A model generated the notes under the pieces. That model was not told the origin of the DNA. It made no database searches and saw only the letters and a program-made list of their open reading frames with translations. From the NCBI RefSeq assembly GCF_036320965.1, contig NC_092265.1:4488501-4552500 (forward strand): a stretch of 64,000 nt of DNA, in the 5' to 3' direction. The number at the start of each line of letters is the position of its first letter. Position 1 is the first letter of the stretch. Both the position numbers and the translations under genes were made by a program. Positions 11,801 through 53,455 of the stretch are shown here, one piece after another. This stretch comes from Panulirus ornatus (taxonomy: Eukaryota > Arthropoda > Malacostraca > Decapoda > Palinuridae).

Positions 11801-13057
11801 ATTCTAGAGAAGAGGCCTCCACTCTCAGAAGGCTTAGATGGTGGAGGGTCAACTAAGGGAGCACTATTACTGTCTAAGCTGGAAGAACGTTTTCCAAAGG
11901 AACGACCAAGATACTCCTTTACTGGAGATGCATCTCGCAAGGACTCTGCACGAACTACACCAGCAGAGCTTGCTTCTAAAGATGATCCAAAGGATGCTTC
12001 ACTTGATATATCTTCTTCTTCTGCAATAAAATAATGAGAATTAAAATCAAACTAGCCATTACATAATATATTCCATAAATTTACTCCTTCACCTTACTAA
12101 GATAATTACTAAAACCTCAAGGTGTATCACAACCAAAAACAAAAGATCCCCCATTTCTTTCATGAGCAAGGTAGTGCCAGGAACAGACAAAGAAAGGCCA
12201 CATTCGTTCACATCCATTCTGTAGCTATCATGCATAATATATTGAAGTCACAGCTCCCTGTCCACAACCAGGCCCCAAAGACCTTTCCATGGTTTAATCC
12301 AGCTGCTTCACATGCCATAGTTCAGTTCAATGAAAGCACTTAAAACCCTCTATACCACATCATTCCAATTCACTCTATCCCTGCATGCCTTTCACCCTCT
12401 TGCATGTTCAGTCCCTGATCACTCAAAATCTTTTTCACTCCATCCTTTCATCTCCAAATTGGTCTCTCCATTCTTGTTGTTCCATCCACTTCTGACAAAT
12501 ATATCCTCTTTGTTACCCTTTCCTCACTCATTCTCTCCACATGTCCAGTCCATTTCAGCACACCCTCTTCAGCCCCCTTTAATTAATTACTCAAGCAAAC
12601 CACTTCACACAACTTACTGTTGTCAAACATTTCACTTCCACCACATCCACCCTTCTCCACACATCCTCATCTATATCGCATGCCTCGCATCCATCTAATA
12701 TTGCTGGGACTGCCATATCAAACTGTATACAACTCTCTATGCACAGTGAATGAAATGAATGAAATTAAAGTGTACCTGAAGTATATTAAATTCTTATCCC
12801 TACACTTCAGAAGAACTTATCACATGCTCCTGGTAACCTTCTATTAGATACATACTACCACAGCAATCAGTGCAAACAGTATAATAATTAATCAAATATC
12901 CCACAGTGCTCAACCAACCTTCTTCAGGATCAGACACTTGTGTAATATTTTCAGCAGTAGTATTGAACCTAAAGCTAATGCTTGGTACACTCTGGTTAGA
13001 AGCCCGACCCTTCAGCAGAGCCAACGTAATCTTTGGGCTGCCGTCTCTTCCACTCAT
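2706..13057 (-). CDS. TEX2: TEX2 homologue (SMP-domain ER lipid-transfer protein), 3'-incomplete
   Basis: TEX2 proteins are ER-anchored members of the SMP lipid-transfer family acting at ER-late endosome/lysosome contact sites; yeast Nvj2 is related. Eight coding exons are read here on the minus strand: 12919-13057, 10871-12020, 9450-9561, 8051-8174, 7553-7686, 6297-6486, 3655-3805 and 2706-2885. They encode about 727 residues. In order I see a Ser/Lys/Glu-rich N-terminal region, a hydrophobic stretch (about residues 375-406), a family-typical 'GWMNELMDYTPDTYHVSLTH' block, 'SRKYPICI', a PH-like end 'LYLFARTDREKDDW', and the start of the SMP domain 'NALAGRLFYDFLRNPYW'. The remaining SMP domain and stop are off the left edge. 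All exon phases agree except for a one-base frame break in exon 2 (10977-10982). The start ATG has no competing upstream in-frame start in its exon. Confidence 0.88.
3655..3805 (-). CDS. TEX2: TEX2 exon 7 (PH-like end, GC donor)
   Basis: Starts by completing the Trp codon of exon 6 ('WFRRLVAASEL') and ends in a Gln run. The phase required by exon 8 is met only if the exon ends at CAG|GCAAGT, a GC donor. The nearby GTAAAA would shift the frame. Confidence 0.8.
3806..5254. other. TEX2 intron sequence, no recognisable feature
   Basis: AT-rich intronic DNA between exons 6 and 7. I see no open frame with splice signals, no RNA gene and no clear repeat. Confidence 0.6.
5255..5520 (+). mobile_element. 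LINE-B 3' end in TEX2 intron
   Basis: Diverged plus-strand LINE-B 3' UTR, with landmarks 'gggctgaaccagggcata' and 'aaccatggaaaggtatgt' and a decayed terminal block ending in eight A at about 5513-5520. It is antisense to TEX2. Confidence 0.6.
5521..6296. other. TEX2 intron sequence, nothing recognised
   Basis: AT-rich, without coding or repeat signals I can support. Confidence 0.5.
6297..6486 (-). CDS. TEX2: TEX2 exon 6
   Basis: Bounded by TTCAACAG and GTAAGT. It encodes an acidic linker, then 'LYLFARTDREKDDW', which matches the end of the TEX2 PH-like domain. Entry is phase 1 and exit phase 2, with the final Trp codon split. Confidence 0.9.
6487..7552. other. TEX2 intron; small 26-bp tandem duplication
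   Basis: Non-coding. Around 6959-7012 a 26-bp unit (tcattttgacttgagtaaag and flank) is present twice with one mismatch. Nothing else is recognised. Confidence 0.5.
7553..7686 (-). CDS. TEX2: TEX2 exon 5
   Basis: Acceptor TTTTTTAAG, donor GTGAGC. It encodes 'WLWSRKYPICIRL', the signature following the conserved Arg-Arg-Trp of TEX2, then a Ser/Pro-rich linker. Phase 2 in, phase 1 out. Confidence 0.9.
7687..8050. other. TEX2 intron 4
   Basis: A 364-bp intron with good GTAAGC and TTTTTTAAG ends. It holds a short internal near-duplication of 'gcaaatcttttgaagtg' at about 7816-7850. Confidence 0.6.
8051..8174 (-). CDS. TEX2: TEX2 exon 4
   Basis: Acceptor TTTTCCAG, donor GTAAGC. It encodes 'REYDIAGCQVMLLPRNLPRR', the segment that precedes the KYPICI block in TEX2. 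Phase 1 in, phase 2 out. Confidence 0.88.
8175..9449. other. TEX2 intron 3
   Basis: Non-coding. Apart from the tandem repeat at 8467-8556 nothing recognisable is present. Confidence 0.55.
8467..8556. repeat. 45-bp tandem duplication
   Basis: The unit beginning 'ctgtgttgtctataagctac' occurs at 8467-8511 and 8512-8556, nearly identical. The period is a multiple of three, so the frame stays open by chance. It is intronic. Confidence 0.9.
9450..9561 (-). CDS. TEX2: TEX2 exon 3
   Basis: Acceptor TTATCACAG, donor GTTTGT. It encodes 'GWMNELMDYTPDTYHVSLTH' followed by 'SVYVRLQG', the most diagnostic TEX2 segment in the window. It enters in phase 0, which fixes the frame in which exon 2 must end. 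Confidence 0.92.
9562..10495. other. TEX2 intron 2, left part
   Basis: A-rich to G-rich non-coding sequence. The part from about 10020 rightwards has a weak LINE-like purine-rich texture, but no motif could be matched. Confidence 0.4.
10496..10830 (+). mobile_element. LINE-B C-terminal end and 3' UTR
   Basis: Plus-strand frame reads 'RERGRPNWRWKDGVKKIL', the same C-terminal block as the 43.3 kb copy ('GRPNWRWKDGVKKIL'). It continues into the LINE-B 3' UTR ('gaaaccatggaaaggtctat'). It is antisense to TEX2 and sits directly against TEX2 exon 2. Confidence 0.75.
10871..12020 (-). CDS. TEX2: TEX2 exon 2 (large, with frame break)
   Basis: Acceptor TTATTTTATTGCAG and donor GTTGGT bound 1,150 nt. 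The main frame encodes a Ser/Lys/Glu-rich region, 'KKRKPSLMAEIVKDETFRER' and a hydrophobic stretch 'VFCLCFVLPIPRFLAGLFVG', then stops at 10942. A second frame continues as 'PPSPLEAPDVELPPPDDGPV' to 'YEDKQLYK', ending in phase 0 exactly as exon 3 requires. The switch falls at the A6 run at 10977-10982, so one base appears to be missing there. Confidence 0.85.
12021..12119. other. TEX2 intron 1 near the exon 2 acceptor
   Basis: AT-rich intron sequence providing the branch and pyrimidine region for exon 2. Confidence 0.4.
12120..12725 (-). mobile_element. LINE-B 3' part in TEX2 intron 1
   Basis: Minus-strand, 5'-truncated copy. From left to right it has the decayed tail, the 3' UTR ('tccatggtttaatccagctg') and C-terminal coding remains, ending near 'ccatctaatattgctgggac'. 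No intact frame; same sense as TEX2. Confidence 0.75.
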
Positions 13058-13066
13058 GGTTGCAGC
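12919..13066 (-). CDS. TEX2: TEX2 exon 1 coding (start codon at 13057)
   Basis: Acceptor TGTCCTTACAG at 13067-13077, then nine untranslated bases (GCTGCAACC) and ATG. It encodes 'MSGRDGSPKITLALLKGRAS' and ends in phase 1 after 'VSDPEE' with donor GTTGGT, the same uncommon donor hexamer as exon 2. Confidence 0.8.
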
Positions 13067-13419
13067 CTGTAAGGACACATTAACTTCAAAATTATATGTT
13101 TAAATATCTTCTCACTCCATATTTGGTCAAGTGGAGAGTATTAGTACATACATCAGGGATAAACACACTCATGCTTTAAATGATTTTATTCTTGAGAACC
13201 ACTTAACTAACTTCCAACCCAAATGCTAAACCCCTCCTAAAGTTAGCAAATAAGTTTGAAGTATGAATCAGAAAGTTAAAACAGTAACACACAAGGTCCA
13301 AGACCCTAGCCCTCTCCAGGTTATTCATGTCACCTAGCTTCTCAGTGCCACTCTTGGATGTAAACTAAGCTAGCAATAACATGTTAATACCACCATTAAA
13401 TCCATTTATCTATATCTCT

Positions 13420-14150
13420 GTTGCACATTCCCTCTGGGAATCCCCATCAAGGGGTGGCTGCATCAAAAGAGTCTCCACTTATCCCCACGCTTAAATGCCT
13501 TCCTTGCATACACCATTCCATGCATTCTTCCTCCATTTCTCTCTCCCCAGTACTCTTCCACTGTATTTCCTCGTCAAATGGGGCCTTCCTCTCACACCAA
13601 CCACTTTAATCATACCATCCTATACTTTCATTGTAAACTTTCCACCTTACATTCTTTACACATGCCTAAACCACAATTCCACAGCCTAGATTTTTTACCT
13701 CTATCACTACTCCCATGTCTGTGTTTCAATTGCTTGGGTCAAGGTAGGGAGAACTATCCCTTAATCCCTTCTTCACTTCCATACTTACACCTCTAACCTT
13801 CATACTTCTATTAAAGGACCCAGTGATTCTTCTACCCAGTACTGTTCCCTCCCTTATTTCTCCTTCCATATGACCATACTTAACCAAGATAGCTCCTAAA
13901 TACTTAAACTCTGTCACTTCTTCCAGTCTTCTCCCTCCATATCTATAATACAGTTCAATACACTTTCTTCTCTCAATCTACAGTTCAGTACACTTTATTC
14001 TCTTAGTCTACAAGGCCTTGCAAAGTCTATACTTTCACTCTCCTTTCAAACACCATTACTTTGCTTTTACTCACATTTACCATCTATTATCTCTGCATTC
14101 TTCATCATCTCATGGCACTTGGACTCTATGAGCCTTAAATCATGGAAATC
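13420..14150 (-). mobile_element. Second non-LTR family, degenerate
   Basis: Minus-strand frame at 13726-13917 reads 'TEFKYLGAILVKYGHMEGEI' and 'VSMEVKKGLRDS', a reverse-transcriptase C-terminal region clearly different from the LINE-A/B 'VKCFRYLGVDLAADGTMEAE'. The rest is decayed. Confidence 0.65.
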
Positions 14151-14339
14151 TACTCACATTCATTCTTCCCAAACTCAACTATGTTTCCCATGCTTGCACT
14201 CCCTCTTTATCCATTAGGAACAACCAGGAAAGGTGCAAGATATGGACATGCATGATCATCCTTTGGTCCCTCCTACATTATATTGAAAAGTCATGGGCAC
14301 ACAAATCTACTGAATGTTTACAGGAAAATTTCACATACC

Positions 14340-14890
14340 AGCATGTCAGTGAATATACTAAGATTAAAAGGAGTCATTCACTACTATTACCAGATCTCAG
14401 TAATGAACTCTAAAGTTAGTCTGATATGTGGTTGATAAAATTCAACAACAACATTGAAAATAATGAGGATAGATCAAAGATTTGATATGAATGTTATCTA
14501 GAAGAAAATAAGAGGCAAAAACTTGTGTGAGATAGACTTAGGAGTCATCATCATCCCTAACCTGTCACCAGAGTCCCACATGGATAAGTTGAAATGATCA
14601 ACAGTATGCCTGCAAATATAAAAGACTGCATTCAAGCTGTTCATACACTATATAAGGCCAAAACTAGAATGTGCCTCACAAGTTTAGTCACCCTATATCA
14701 AGAAGCACAATCAGCTAACAGGAAAGATCCAAAGAAGATCTAGAGCTGAGCTACGATAAGTTAAAGGACAAGAGAGAGAAATGACCTGGTCTCAAAGCCT
14801 GACAAATGACAGAGAGTGAACAGTGCTTTGTAGTGGTAAGACATAAGATGAAAGTACAAACGAAACTTAAGGAATGTTTCAAGTGAAGAC
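14340..14890 (+). mobile_element. CR1-like RT C-terminal fragment, degenerate
   Basis: Broken plus-strand frames give 'EIDLGVII', 'NLSPESHMDKLK', 'HYIRPKLECASQV' and 'SPYIKKHNQLTGKIQRRSRA'. This is the conserved order of the C-terminal half of CR1/Jockey-type reverse transcriptases. Stops and frameshifts are frequent, so the copy is dead. Confidence 0.65.
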
Positions 14891-15706
14891 GAATTCTAAC
14901 AGTGCAGTAAAAGAGTGGTTGATGAGCGGACTCGACTGAAAGAGGATTTAGGAAATGAAGACAGCATGCTTAAAAAGTTGTGAGAGTACAGAAGGTTCAG
15001 TAGATGAGGCACCATGAGCATAAAACTCTCTCCACATACAGGACAAACAGGTACTTACACTAGTTATGTAAAATGACCATATGAGGGGACTCCAGGAAAA
15101 TGACTGCAGTGTGTGGAAGAGAAGGAAAGCAGATGAAGAGAAGTACGTAGGAAAATAGAACAAAAGGTCGAGTGACAAAATTTATAGGACTATGGGACGA
15201 CTAAGTAAGTGTGAGCACGGGAGGTAACGTAAGATAAAGACTGATAAGATATACCTATTAATACAAAGAACCATCTGCCACTTAATGTAATTATCAGTGT
15301 CTTATCACTTTCATAATGTACATTATGAAGACTGAAGAATTACCCAAAATTTCGAAAAGTATTCCTTTGTATCTTAAAATATCACCAAAAGTACCGTAGT
15401 GCAAGAGTGCCTTCATTCAAAACAAAAAAATGAAATAGTTCTCTTGTTACCGAGTGAAAAGAAACGTAACTACAACCAAGGTATACTGCTGACACTACTT
15501 ATTTCGACCGGTTATATAAGCAAGGTACAGGATTTCCTCTCATAATCTGACGTCCATCCGCAAGGAATGACATTCTGACGTCTCGAACTGCATCATCATC
15601 ATAGGGTAATCATACGTCGCTCACGTAAACCTCAATATGCATAATGCTCAAAAGCTGCGAGGGGGACCTTTGCTCGAGCCTTTTACTATGAAGTGCAGTA
15701 ACTTAC
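14891..15706. other. TEX2 first intron, right part
   Basis: No coding or repeat feature I can support. Base composition becomes less AT-rich, with more CG dinucleotides, towards 15500-15700. Confidence 0.4.
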
Positions 15707-15765
15707 CGTAGCTTCCTAATCTGGCGGCAGAAGCATGGTAAGGGGCAAAATCCTAAAGTGGTGTA
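15707..15765 (-). other. TEX2: Candidate TEX2 5' untranslated exon
   Basis: On the minus strand the sequence ends GAAGCTACG|GTAAGT at 15707, a near-consensus donor upstream of the exon 1 acceptor. The 5' limit (transcription start) cannot be seen, and the right coordinate is nominal. Confidence 0.4.
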
Positions 15766-15809
15766 ACCTAAAGTCACGAAGCACCAGTGATGACAACAGA
15801 CGACATCTG

Positions 15810-15817
15810 TGACGTCA
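15810..15817. promoter_or_regulatory. CRE/ATF-type palindrome TGACGTCA
   Basis: Perfect 8-bp TGACGTCA between the inferred TEX2 first exon and the inferred BRCA1 first exon. Such sites bind CREB/ATF factors in animals. Function here is inferred from position only. Confidence 0.4.
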
Positions 15818-16029
15818 CTTACCAACAATGCATTGTCAAATACTTTTGTTGAAAATTTACCATTACGAAATTTTATTTAGAATAATCCTAATTGCATAAA
15901 AGCTTATCTTTTGTTTTATTTACTGAAGTTGGGATTATTCATTATCTAGTAATATGCCGATATAACTCAAAAGTAGAGTTAGGGTTTGTTTACCATTTGT
16001 ATCGGGCAGTGGCTCCCAAGAATTTACAA

Positions 16030-16091
16030 GTTTATATTTTTTACCAGGTCAGTAGAGGCATTCTCGCGTCTTTACTTCGATAACTTCATTG
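16030..16091 (+). other. BRCA1: Candidate BRCA1 5' untranslated exon
   Basis: A plus-strand donor ATTG|GTAAGC at 16091/16092 could pair with the strong acceptor at 19668 that precedes the BRCA1 start exon. The 5' limit is nominal. Other donors in the region could serve instead. Confidence 0.25.
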
Positions 16092-18340
16092 GTAAGCAAT
16101 CCCAGAGTTTACAGAGCGAGGAAAATTAGTGTTTCTTTACGACATATTAATAAGGTAGTGCATCGTACATCAGCTGATTTTGTTGGTGTTCACTGACGGG
16201 AGTTATGAAACTTTTGGCGGGAAACATTGAACTTGTTATCATCTTAAAATATATTAATCAGACAGCAAATGGAAGTTTTTATTAATAAAGAAGTAGTTTT
16301 GCCACACTTTGGAAAACTGTTATTAAGTAAATGTCAGAATTTTCCGTAATTTCCGAGTGTTGAGTTGAGGCCACACCCTGATTTGTTTAATACCATTTAA
16401 CTTGGGATGAATCTTTAGTAGATTTTCAAATTCATAGTATTTCTGCCTATTGCTGGTTAGCATTCCATTTCAAGAAAGATATGAATTCGTCAGTTCTTGA
16501 TATCATTTTGTAGCGTTGGTAGAGAGAGAGTAGTAGGTGTTGAGTTTCATCTCAGGTGAAACTTATATAATCATATGAAGTTTCTGTGTACTCAAGTTTT
16601 TCATAAGAGGTCTTCAACACGACTACAGGAAAAATTAATTGACTGTACATATGGCTTTCTGGATGTGTTTCATATTGTAATATGTCATATAAGTAGTAAT
16701 ATACTGAAATATACTGGAATTTCACTTTTTTAGTTTGAGCTTCATGGTTTAGATTTTTGCCTTAGATACTTCCAGTATGCTTTGCAGATATATTATTTTG
16801 TATGTCATCTCGTAGAAATAAAGTCATACAGCTACTTTTCGTTTACAAGACATCTGCAGACAAATGTGTACTCCTGATGATTTATTCTGTAATTTTCATC
16901 CCAAAAATTTTCATTAGAAAATGTGATGTATATGATTCTAGCATTTACTTCCTCTAGTTTGCAGAACTTAAGGAACTATCAATAACAGAGATAGTTTTGA
17001 AGTTTAAGTAAGGTGTAAATTTAGATATGGCTAATGTTCAAAGAAATATATTTCAGAACAAAATCTCACCATTGAACTGTCAAGCATGATTATCTGAGGT
17101 GGTAATGGCCAGTGAATCAAAATTAATCAGTGTTGCCATTTGTGCTTTGAATATAGAAAAGGATCCTGGAAGTGAGTCACTACAAATGGAAGAGTGAACA
17201 TTTAAGCAACCCTCGTTCTATCAAATTGCTTTTCTCACCCAATGAAATTAGTATCTGGAACTCATGAACAACAAGCTAATTTGCACACATCAACTCTTTG
17301 CCTTTTCATCTTTATGTAGTAACCTAAACCAGAACCAGTCTAATTACCCGATGGTTTATCTTGACTGCTCTATAGACTCCTTTGGATTAAGTTCTTTGAT
17401 GAGACTGCATTCCCAAATATACAGCCTTATCAAAGATCCTTTTCACTGGTGGTGAAACATTTGGCAAGTGGAGTCCAGCACCACTGTACCTTCAAGGTGA
17501 ATGAGGCATGTATAGCCAGATGTCAGTCATGCATGCATGCTTGCAATGATTATTAATTTGTGATATTGTTTTTCTTGGTTGTAAATTTTTCCATTTTACA
17601 TTATTGTGTTTGTGAATGATTTCTCTGCAATATTAGATATATGCCAGACAGTAAGTCTTAAGCAAGCATCACCATTATAGCAAGTTTGTGAGACGAATAT
17701 TGCCAGTTGTATGAATGTAGATGATGATTATAGACTTGTGACTGTTTTTGGTCTTACATTTTTATTTCACTTGAATGTGTTCATAAGTGGTTGTTCAAGA
17801 ATATCATCTACACTAATTGATGAACTTGTGTATCACCATTTGCCGTTACAGGGGGTTCTCAGGGTTCTCTAAGGTGCACGCTATTCTCAGTATGTAAATA
17901 TGTAGAATGGGTACCAATATGCAGCAGCATCAGGAAGGAGCCTCACTGAAGTTGCAATGTGTTGTATGGTTAGATAATGTGTAGGAAAGGTTAGTGCACT
18001 TTTTATATCTGGAATGCATCTGTAGGCCAAAAATTGGATTTTTAGTCAATTTTTTCAGCATTACATCGTGTTTAATAGTGTAAATTTTGGAGAATGCATA
18101 TTGAGACATCCATATGCTAGAGTATTAAAGATCATATAACTGGTGGGTTCAGATCCCAGATAACTATCTCTGTAGATGTGACAGGATTGGTAGATGTAGA
18201 GTTGCATAAAATTACATAGATACACAAACACACAGGAGTTGGATAATGCTTTTGATTCTTAGTTAATAACTGAGCTCCTAGTTTCTTGAAAAGATGTTGT
18301 AGAAGTGTTAGGTATCAGAATCGAAATCCATAACCTGGTT
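16092..18340. other. BRCA1 5' flank or first intron
   Basis: AT-rich sequence without an open frame flanked by splice signals and without a recognisable repeat. Confidence 0.4.
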
Positions 18341-18599
18341 CACTTCATATATCTTTTAGCCACTAGATGCAAAAGTACAAGAATTTTTAGAACAAATGAG
18401 AAATGTAGAAGCCTTCCTCAGCCTCTTTTGATTCCCAGTCCTAAATATTAACTTCCAAGTGGATATCAGCCTGCCACATGTAACATTAAAAAAGGCAGGA
18501 AATAACATTGTTGATGAGAATCCTCCCAGAAATAGCTGAAATGAACAGCTGCAGAAGAAACTTAACACTGTATGATAAGTTCTCCATTAATTAGCAAAT

Positions 18600-19310
18600 A
18601 ATATTAACCATCCAGAAGGAATAACATAATAGATCAACTCTTCACGAAATGAAGATTTATTGTCTGATGTCACAGGCCAAATCTTGCCTTAATAGTTACA
18701 CTGGTACATATTCCTTTCTCTTTCTCAACAACAAAAAAGTAATAGAAAAGATTTGTATGTCATCATAAATGAGAAACTAGAATTCGGAGAACATATTGAG
18801 AAGATTGCACTATAGAGTCATCGAGATGTGTGAAATTATTTTGAGAATTTTCACTACAGCAGACATAAACCTAATGATGAAAATGTTTAATATGTATATA
18901 CTAGAAGCAGAATTGAATACTTGTGTCATATGGTAACCAAGGAACAAATTTGAGAATTCAGAAGCACTTCAGCAGCAGAATGGAGATGTCACTTGAACCA
19001 CCATGAAAGGCTTAAAGAAGTGGGACTGTATCACTTAGAAAGAAGAAGAGAAAGATATATGATAATCTAAGCATTCAAACAAATTTAAGGTATAAAGGAA
19101 CATGTATTAAACCTTAGAGCTCCCAAGAAGGAAGATGCAGAATTATCAAGTCAAATATTCGAATACCTTGGAGCACACTGAAAATAGGTCTGATAAAGAT
19201 ATATAACCCAGGAAGGTAGAAGACCATCAGTATCCTACTTGGAGAAATAAGAAATATGCGTGGAACTGCGGAAACATTTAAAAGAATGTAATGCAAATGA
19301 CAGCTGAGAA
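18600..19310 (+). mobile_element. CR1-like RT C-terminal fragment
   Basis: Broken plus-strand frames include 'LEFGEHIEKI', 'YTRSRIEYLCHMV', 'ERLKEVGLYHLERRRERYMI' and 'GRRPSVSYLE'. This is the canonical C-terminal order of CR1-type reverse transcriptases. It is related to the 14.4 kb copy and heavily mutated. Confidence 0.7.
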
Positions 19311-19397
19311 GAAAAGTCTTATGTCAACTTGTGAGGTGAGCACATCATGCTATCCTCGCTATCATGGCATAATCTTATCATAGATATTTGTAGGTAG

Positions 19398-19504
<107 letters not shown>

Positions 19505-19701
19505 GAAGTCTTGGTCTTTGATTTCTGTACGTTTCTCTAAGCTAGTTTAAGTTATCCATTACTTCATCAGTTTTTAATGACATAGTTGAAAATAATGCTT
19601 GAGATTTAATGACATGTGCTTATTGTTAATCCTCACAATTTTCATTTTTTGTCCTTTACTTTCTTCAGGTTTTTATTGTTGGATGCTAGAATGGGGTGAA
19701 C

Positions 19702-50685
<30,984 letters not shown>

Positions 50686-50737
50686 TGTTAATGTTATTAG
50701 GTTTACTGTAAATGTACATGTAGAACTTGGAACTTAT

Positions 50738-50743
50738 AATAAA
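50738..50743 (+). terminator. BRCA1: Polyadenylation signal AATAAA of BRCA1
   Basis: Canonical AATAAA 53 bp after the stop, followed by a T/GT-rich stretch ('cttgtaatgtgttac'). Confidence 0.75.
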
Positions 50744-50999
50744 AACTTGTAATGTGTTACCTAAGCATTATTGACCTAAGGATAAATGTGACTGCAGTAG
50801 TTTCCTAGTTAGATATGATTAATGAAATTACTAGAAGACTTCTTGTGTCTCCAAAGTCTTTGAAACTCTCCTTTTCCTTCATTTTCTCAAATTAAAAGAA
50901 TCCCAATTTCTTCTGACCACCAACATCACTTTACAATCGTATAAACAGTTAAGGTACTCTGTACATATGATATTGAATTGTATGTGGCGAGTAGTATGA

Positions 51000-51001
51000 A
51001 A

Positions 51002-51047
<46 letters not shown>

Positions 51048-51115
51048 ATGAGTGGATGGGCCTTCGTCTGTTTCCTGGCGCTAACTCGCTAACGCAGGAA
51101 ACAGCGAATATGTAT
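51000..51115 (+). mobile_element. SINE/LINE tail with (TA)n
   Basis: 'gcgagtagtatg' plus A11 and (TA)n at 50986-51034, then a second tail 'ttcctggcgctaactcgcta' and 'acgcaggaaacagcgaata'. Two stacked 3' ends without bodies. Confidence 0.6.
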
Positions 51116-52153
51116 ATAATATGTAATCTGAAGGCGACGATGCAGCACACTGCAGTTCTATATAAGTAAGTCTAAATAAAAGGGGGGATGTCTGAACCCC
51201 CCTCCCCCATACTTTTCAAAGTAGAGCGCTTAAGCACCCCCCCCCCCCCCCTCCCCAAAGTCCGCCGCCACTACTGTCAAGGGATCAAAACGTCTCACTA
51301 ATTCCCTCCTGTCTTGCTATCGTCGAACTTTTAATATTATTATAATCATGTCATTATTGTTATTATTATTACTGCAGATAGAGTAGCTGATAAACGAGAG
51401 CCCGTGACGTCACTGCTGAGTCTACCTGGCGGATGTGCAATGCTTCGCTTAACGTTCAAGGGCCAACAGGAAGGCCAATTCTGAATAATGATTGTAGTTG
51501 ACATTCCTTTGTATAAGACATTAATTGCACCCTTAATGGAATAAGAGATTCAATCTGTATACTTATCAATATTCTAATTGATTCTCGGTTAATTCAAAAC
51601 CTCTATACTCGAAAGCAAAATTTTCTTCCCGCTAAAATTCGAGAATCGAATGACCAGCGATATTAATTTATTCCACTCGAAAATGCTTTCCTTGTCCGTT
51701 ATTATAAATACCTTATATTACCGCCAGAAACCATATTTCTATTTTTTCATGTTTGGATTTCAAATCATAATGTCTCAAAATTACAAGTTAGAGTCCAATT
51801 TAAAGACCCACCAAAAACTTAGCGTCGCCCCCAGTGACCCACCGTAGGTATACCAGAGGTACTTTGTCTCAACATAAGAAGTGCTGTGAGAGTGACTGTA
51901 ATATTAAGGAAGAACTTTGTTAAAGTGTAACATACAAACCCATAGCGAGATCATAAACATTACGTATAGGTGTATGAATGCAGATATATCCATTTATAAA
52001 GCGTTCATAAGAACAACTTTTTGTGAAATTGTAAATCAAGAGTTGTCATGTTAGCGCAACACGCTTTGAGGACCGTAAATTTTTTTTTTGTTTACTTTCA
52101 CTGAGAAACATTTCCTTAAGTGATTATGTCTTAAGGTTGTAAGGTGCATAATC
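51116..52153. other. Intergenic region upstream of candidate plus-strand exon
   Basis: Contains a C-run at 51236-51250 and a perfect TGACGTCA at 51405-51412. No open frame with family identity. Confidence 0.4.
51405..51412. promoter_or_regulatory. CRE/ATF-type palindrome TGACGTCA
   Basis: Perfect palindrome about 740 bp upstream of the candidate exon at 52154. Role inferred from motif only. Confidence 0.3.
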
Positions 52154-52205
52154 ATGAAGCTTGATCGAAGAGGACTAATCCTGTGGGACACGCTCATATC
52201 TCTAG
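52154..52205 (+). CDS. Candidate first coding exon, unknown gene
   Basis: ATG at 52154, preceded by in-frame TGA at 52121. Encodes 'MKLDRRGLILWDTLISL' and ends CTAG|GTAAGT in phase 1. It joins in phase with the candidate exon at 58942. I do not recognise the protein. The short length makes chance occurrence quite possible. Confidence 0.3.
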
Positions 52206-53296
52206 GTAAGTAACCCTTAAACATTATTATATTTACTATAGCTCACTTTTCCTAAACAAATGCGCTCCTTCAGTAAGGTAAATGCTTATTTAGTTTGATA
52301 ACTGAAATTTTACGTCGTTATATGTTCCCTGATCACATTTCGGTTACCTGGCTTGGATATAAGATTTAATATTTTACAAAGACGGTCCGTGCAATGTACC
52401 TCATCTCCTGACAATAGATTAGGTTGATTTTACGTTGAACGAATAGTAGTATACTTGATCCGACGTGGTATAATTGCTGATGATACCACTGTCCTCCCGT
52501 AGCAGTTGTTAAGAAGAGTAATTGTCTCGTTCTGTTATTCAATCGTTTAACTAGCGAACGGCTATATTATAGGGTTGGGATCTGCTCACATTGTCCTCCC
52601 GCCTCCGGTTATCACGCTAACGCCACATCTTAATCATCGCTACAGCGTTGTTTTCTGTTACGTCATAGTAAATCACACTCGGATCTTCAAATCACTCCGA
52701 GAATCACATTAACACGTAGTTAACATCACACTACGACACTCCAAGCTTCGCGCTACCACACCTGTAGGCACAGCACTACCACACTCCAAAATGTTACATA
52801 GTAGTCGCTTGTAGAAATCAACAGAATAAATAAAAACGTTGCCCATCTTCCCTTAGCAGTCGAGATTTATGCAAAACAATGTGCCACTGTTAATTGGGCC
52901 GTTGGTTACAGAGTGCAGTGGCTGCTTGTGAAGGAGGGTTGTTTACGACGCCACCAGCTCCCCGGTGTATAGTCTTTCGGATTTTTTTCCTTTTTTTTTT
53001 TTTTTTTGTTTGGTGGGAAGAGGGACATGCAGGTATGAGTGTGTCTGGATATATCAAATGTGATACTGAAACTGAAGATAAATCTCGGCTGTTCGGGATA
53101 GTTAGATGAGTTTTTCATAGTTTCCTTCGATTTTTACGTGTGTGTGTGTGTAGGCGAGTGAGGAGACGCCCCAGTTAGAGGGATGGAGACCGTCACTGTC
53201 AGGTATTATACGTAGCTAGTTCGTATCGTGAAGGGAATTACCAGGTCGCGACATGAGTCACTAGTGTGGCCTCAACACCGTGACAGACTGAGAACT
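52206..53296. other. No supported gene
   Basis: Moderately CG-containing sequence with a T-rich run at 52981-53007. No family-recognisable ORF. Confidence 0.4.
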
Positions 53297-53455
53297 GACG
53301 TCTCTACGCAGAACGTATAGACTCTACGTATATTCTCCTGGTGAGGGTGGCAGGCTACCGTGTAGTTGTTGATGACGTCTCTTCGCAGAACGTATACAGT
53401 CTGCTGCTTTTATTCTCTGGGTGAGGGTGGCAGGCTTCCGTGCAGCTCTGTTGTT
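53297..53455. repeat. Imperfect tandem repeat, about 77 bp unit
   Basis: 'gacgtctctacgcagaacgt' (53297) and 'gacgtctcttcgcagaacgt' (53374) start two diverged copies that also share 'ggtgagggtggcaggct'. Confidence 0.75.

Noticed and set aside
10942..11940. Treating the 332-aa ORF as a complete membrane protein ending in LLKPQM
   Set aside because: Exon 3 continuity, the second-frame continuation and family similarity show it is part of TEX2 exon 2 interrupted by a frame break.
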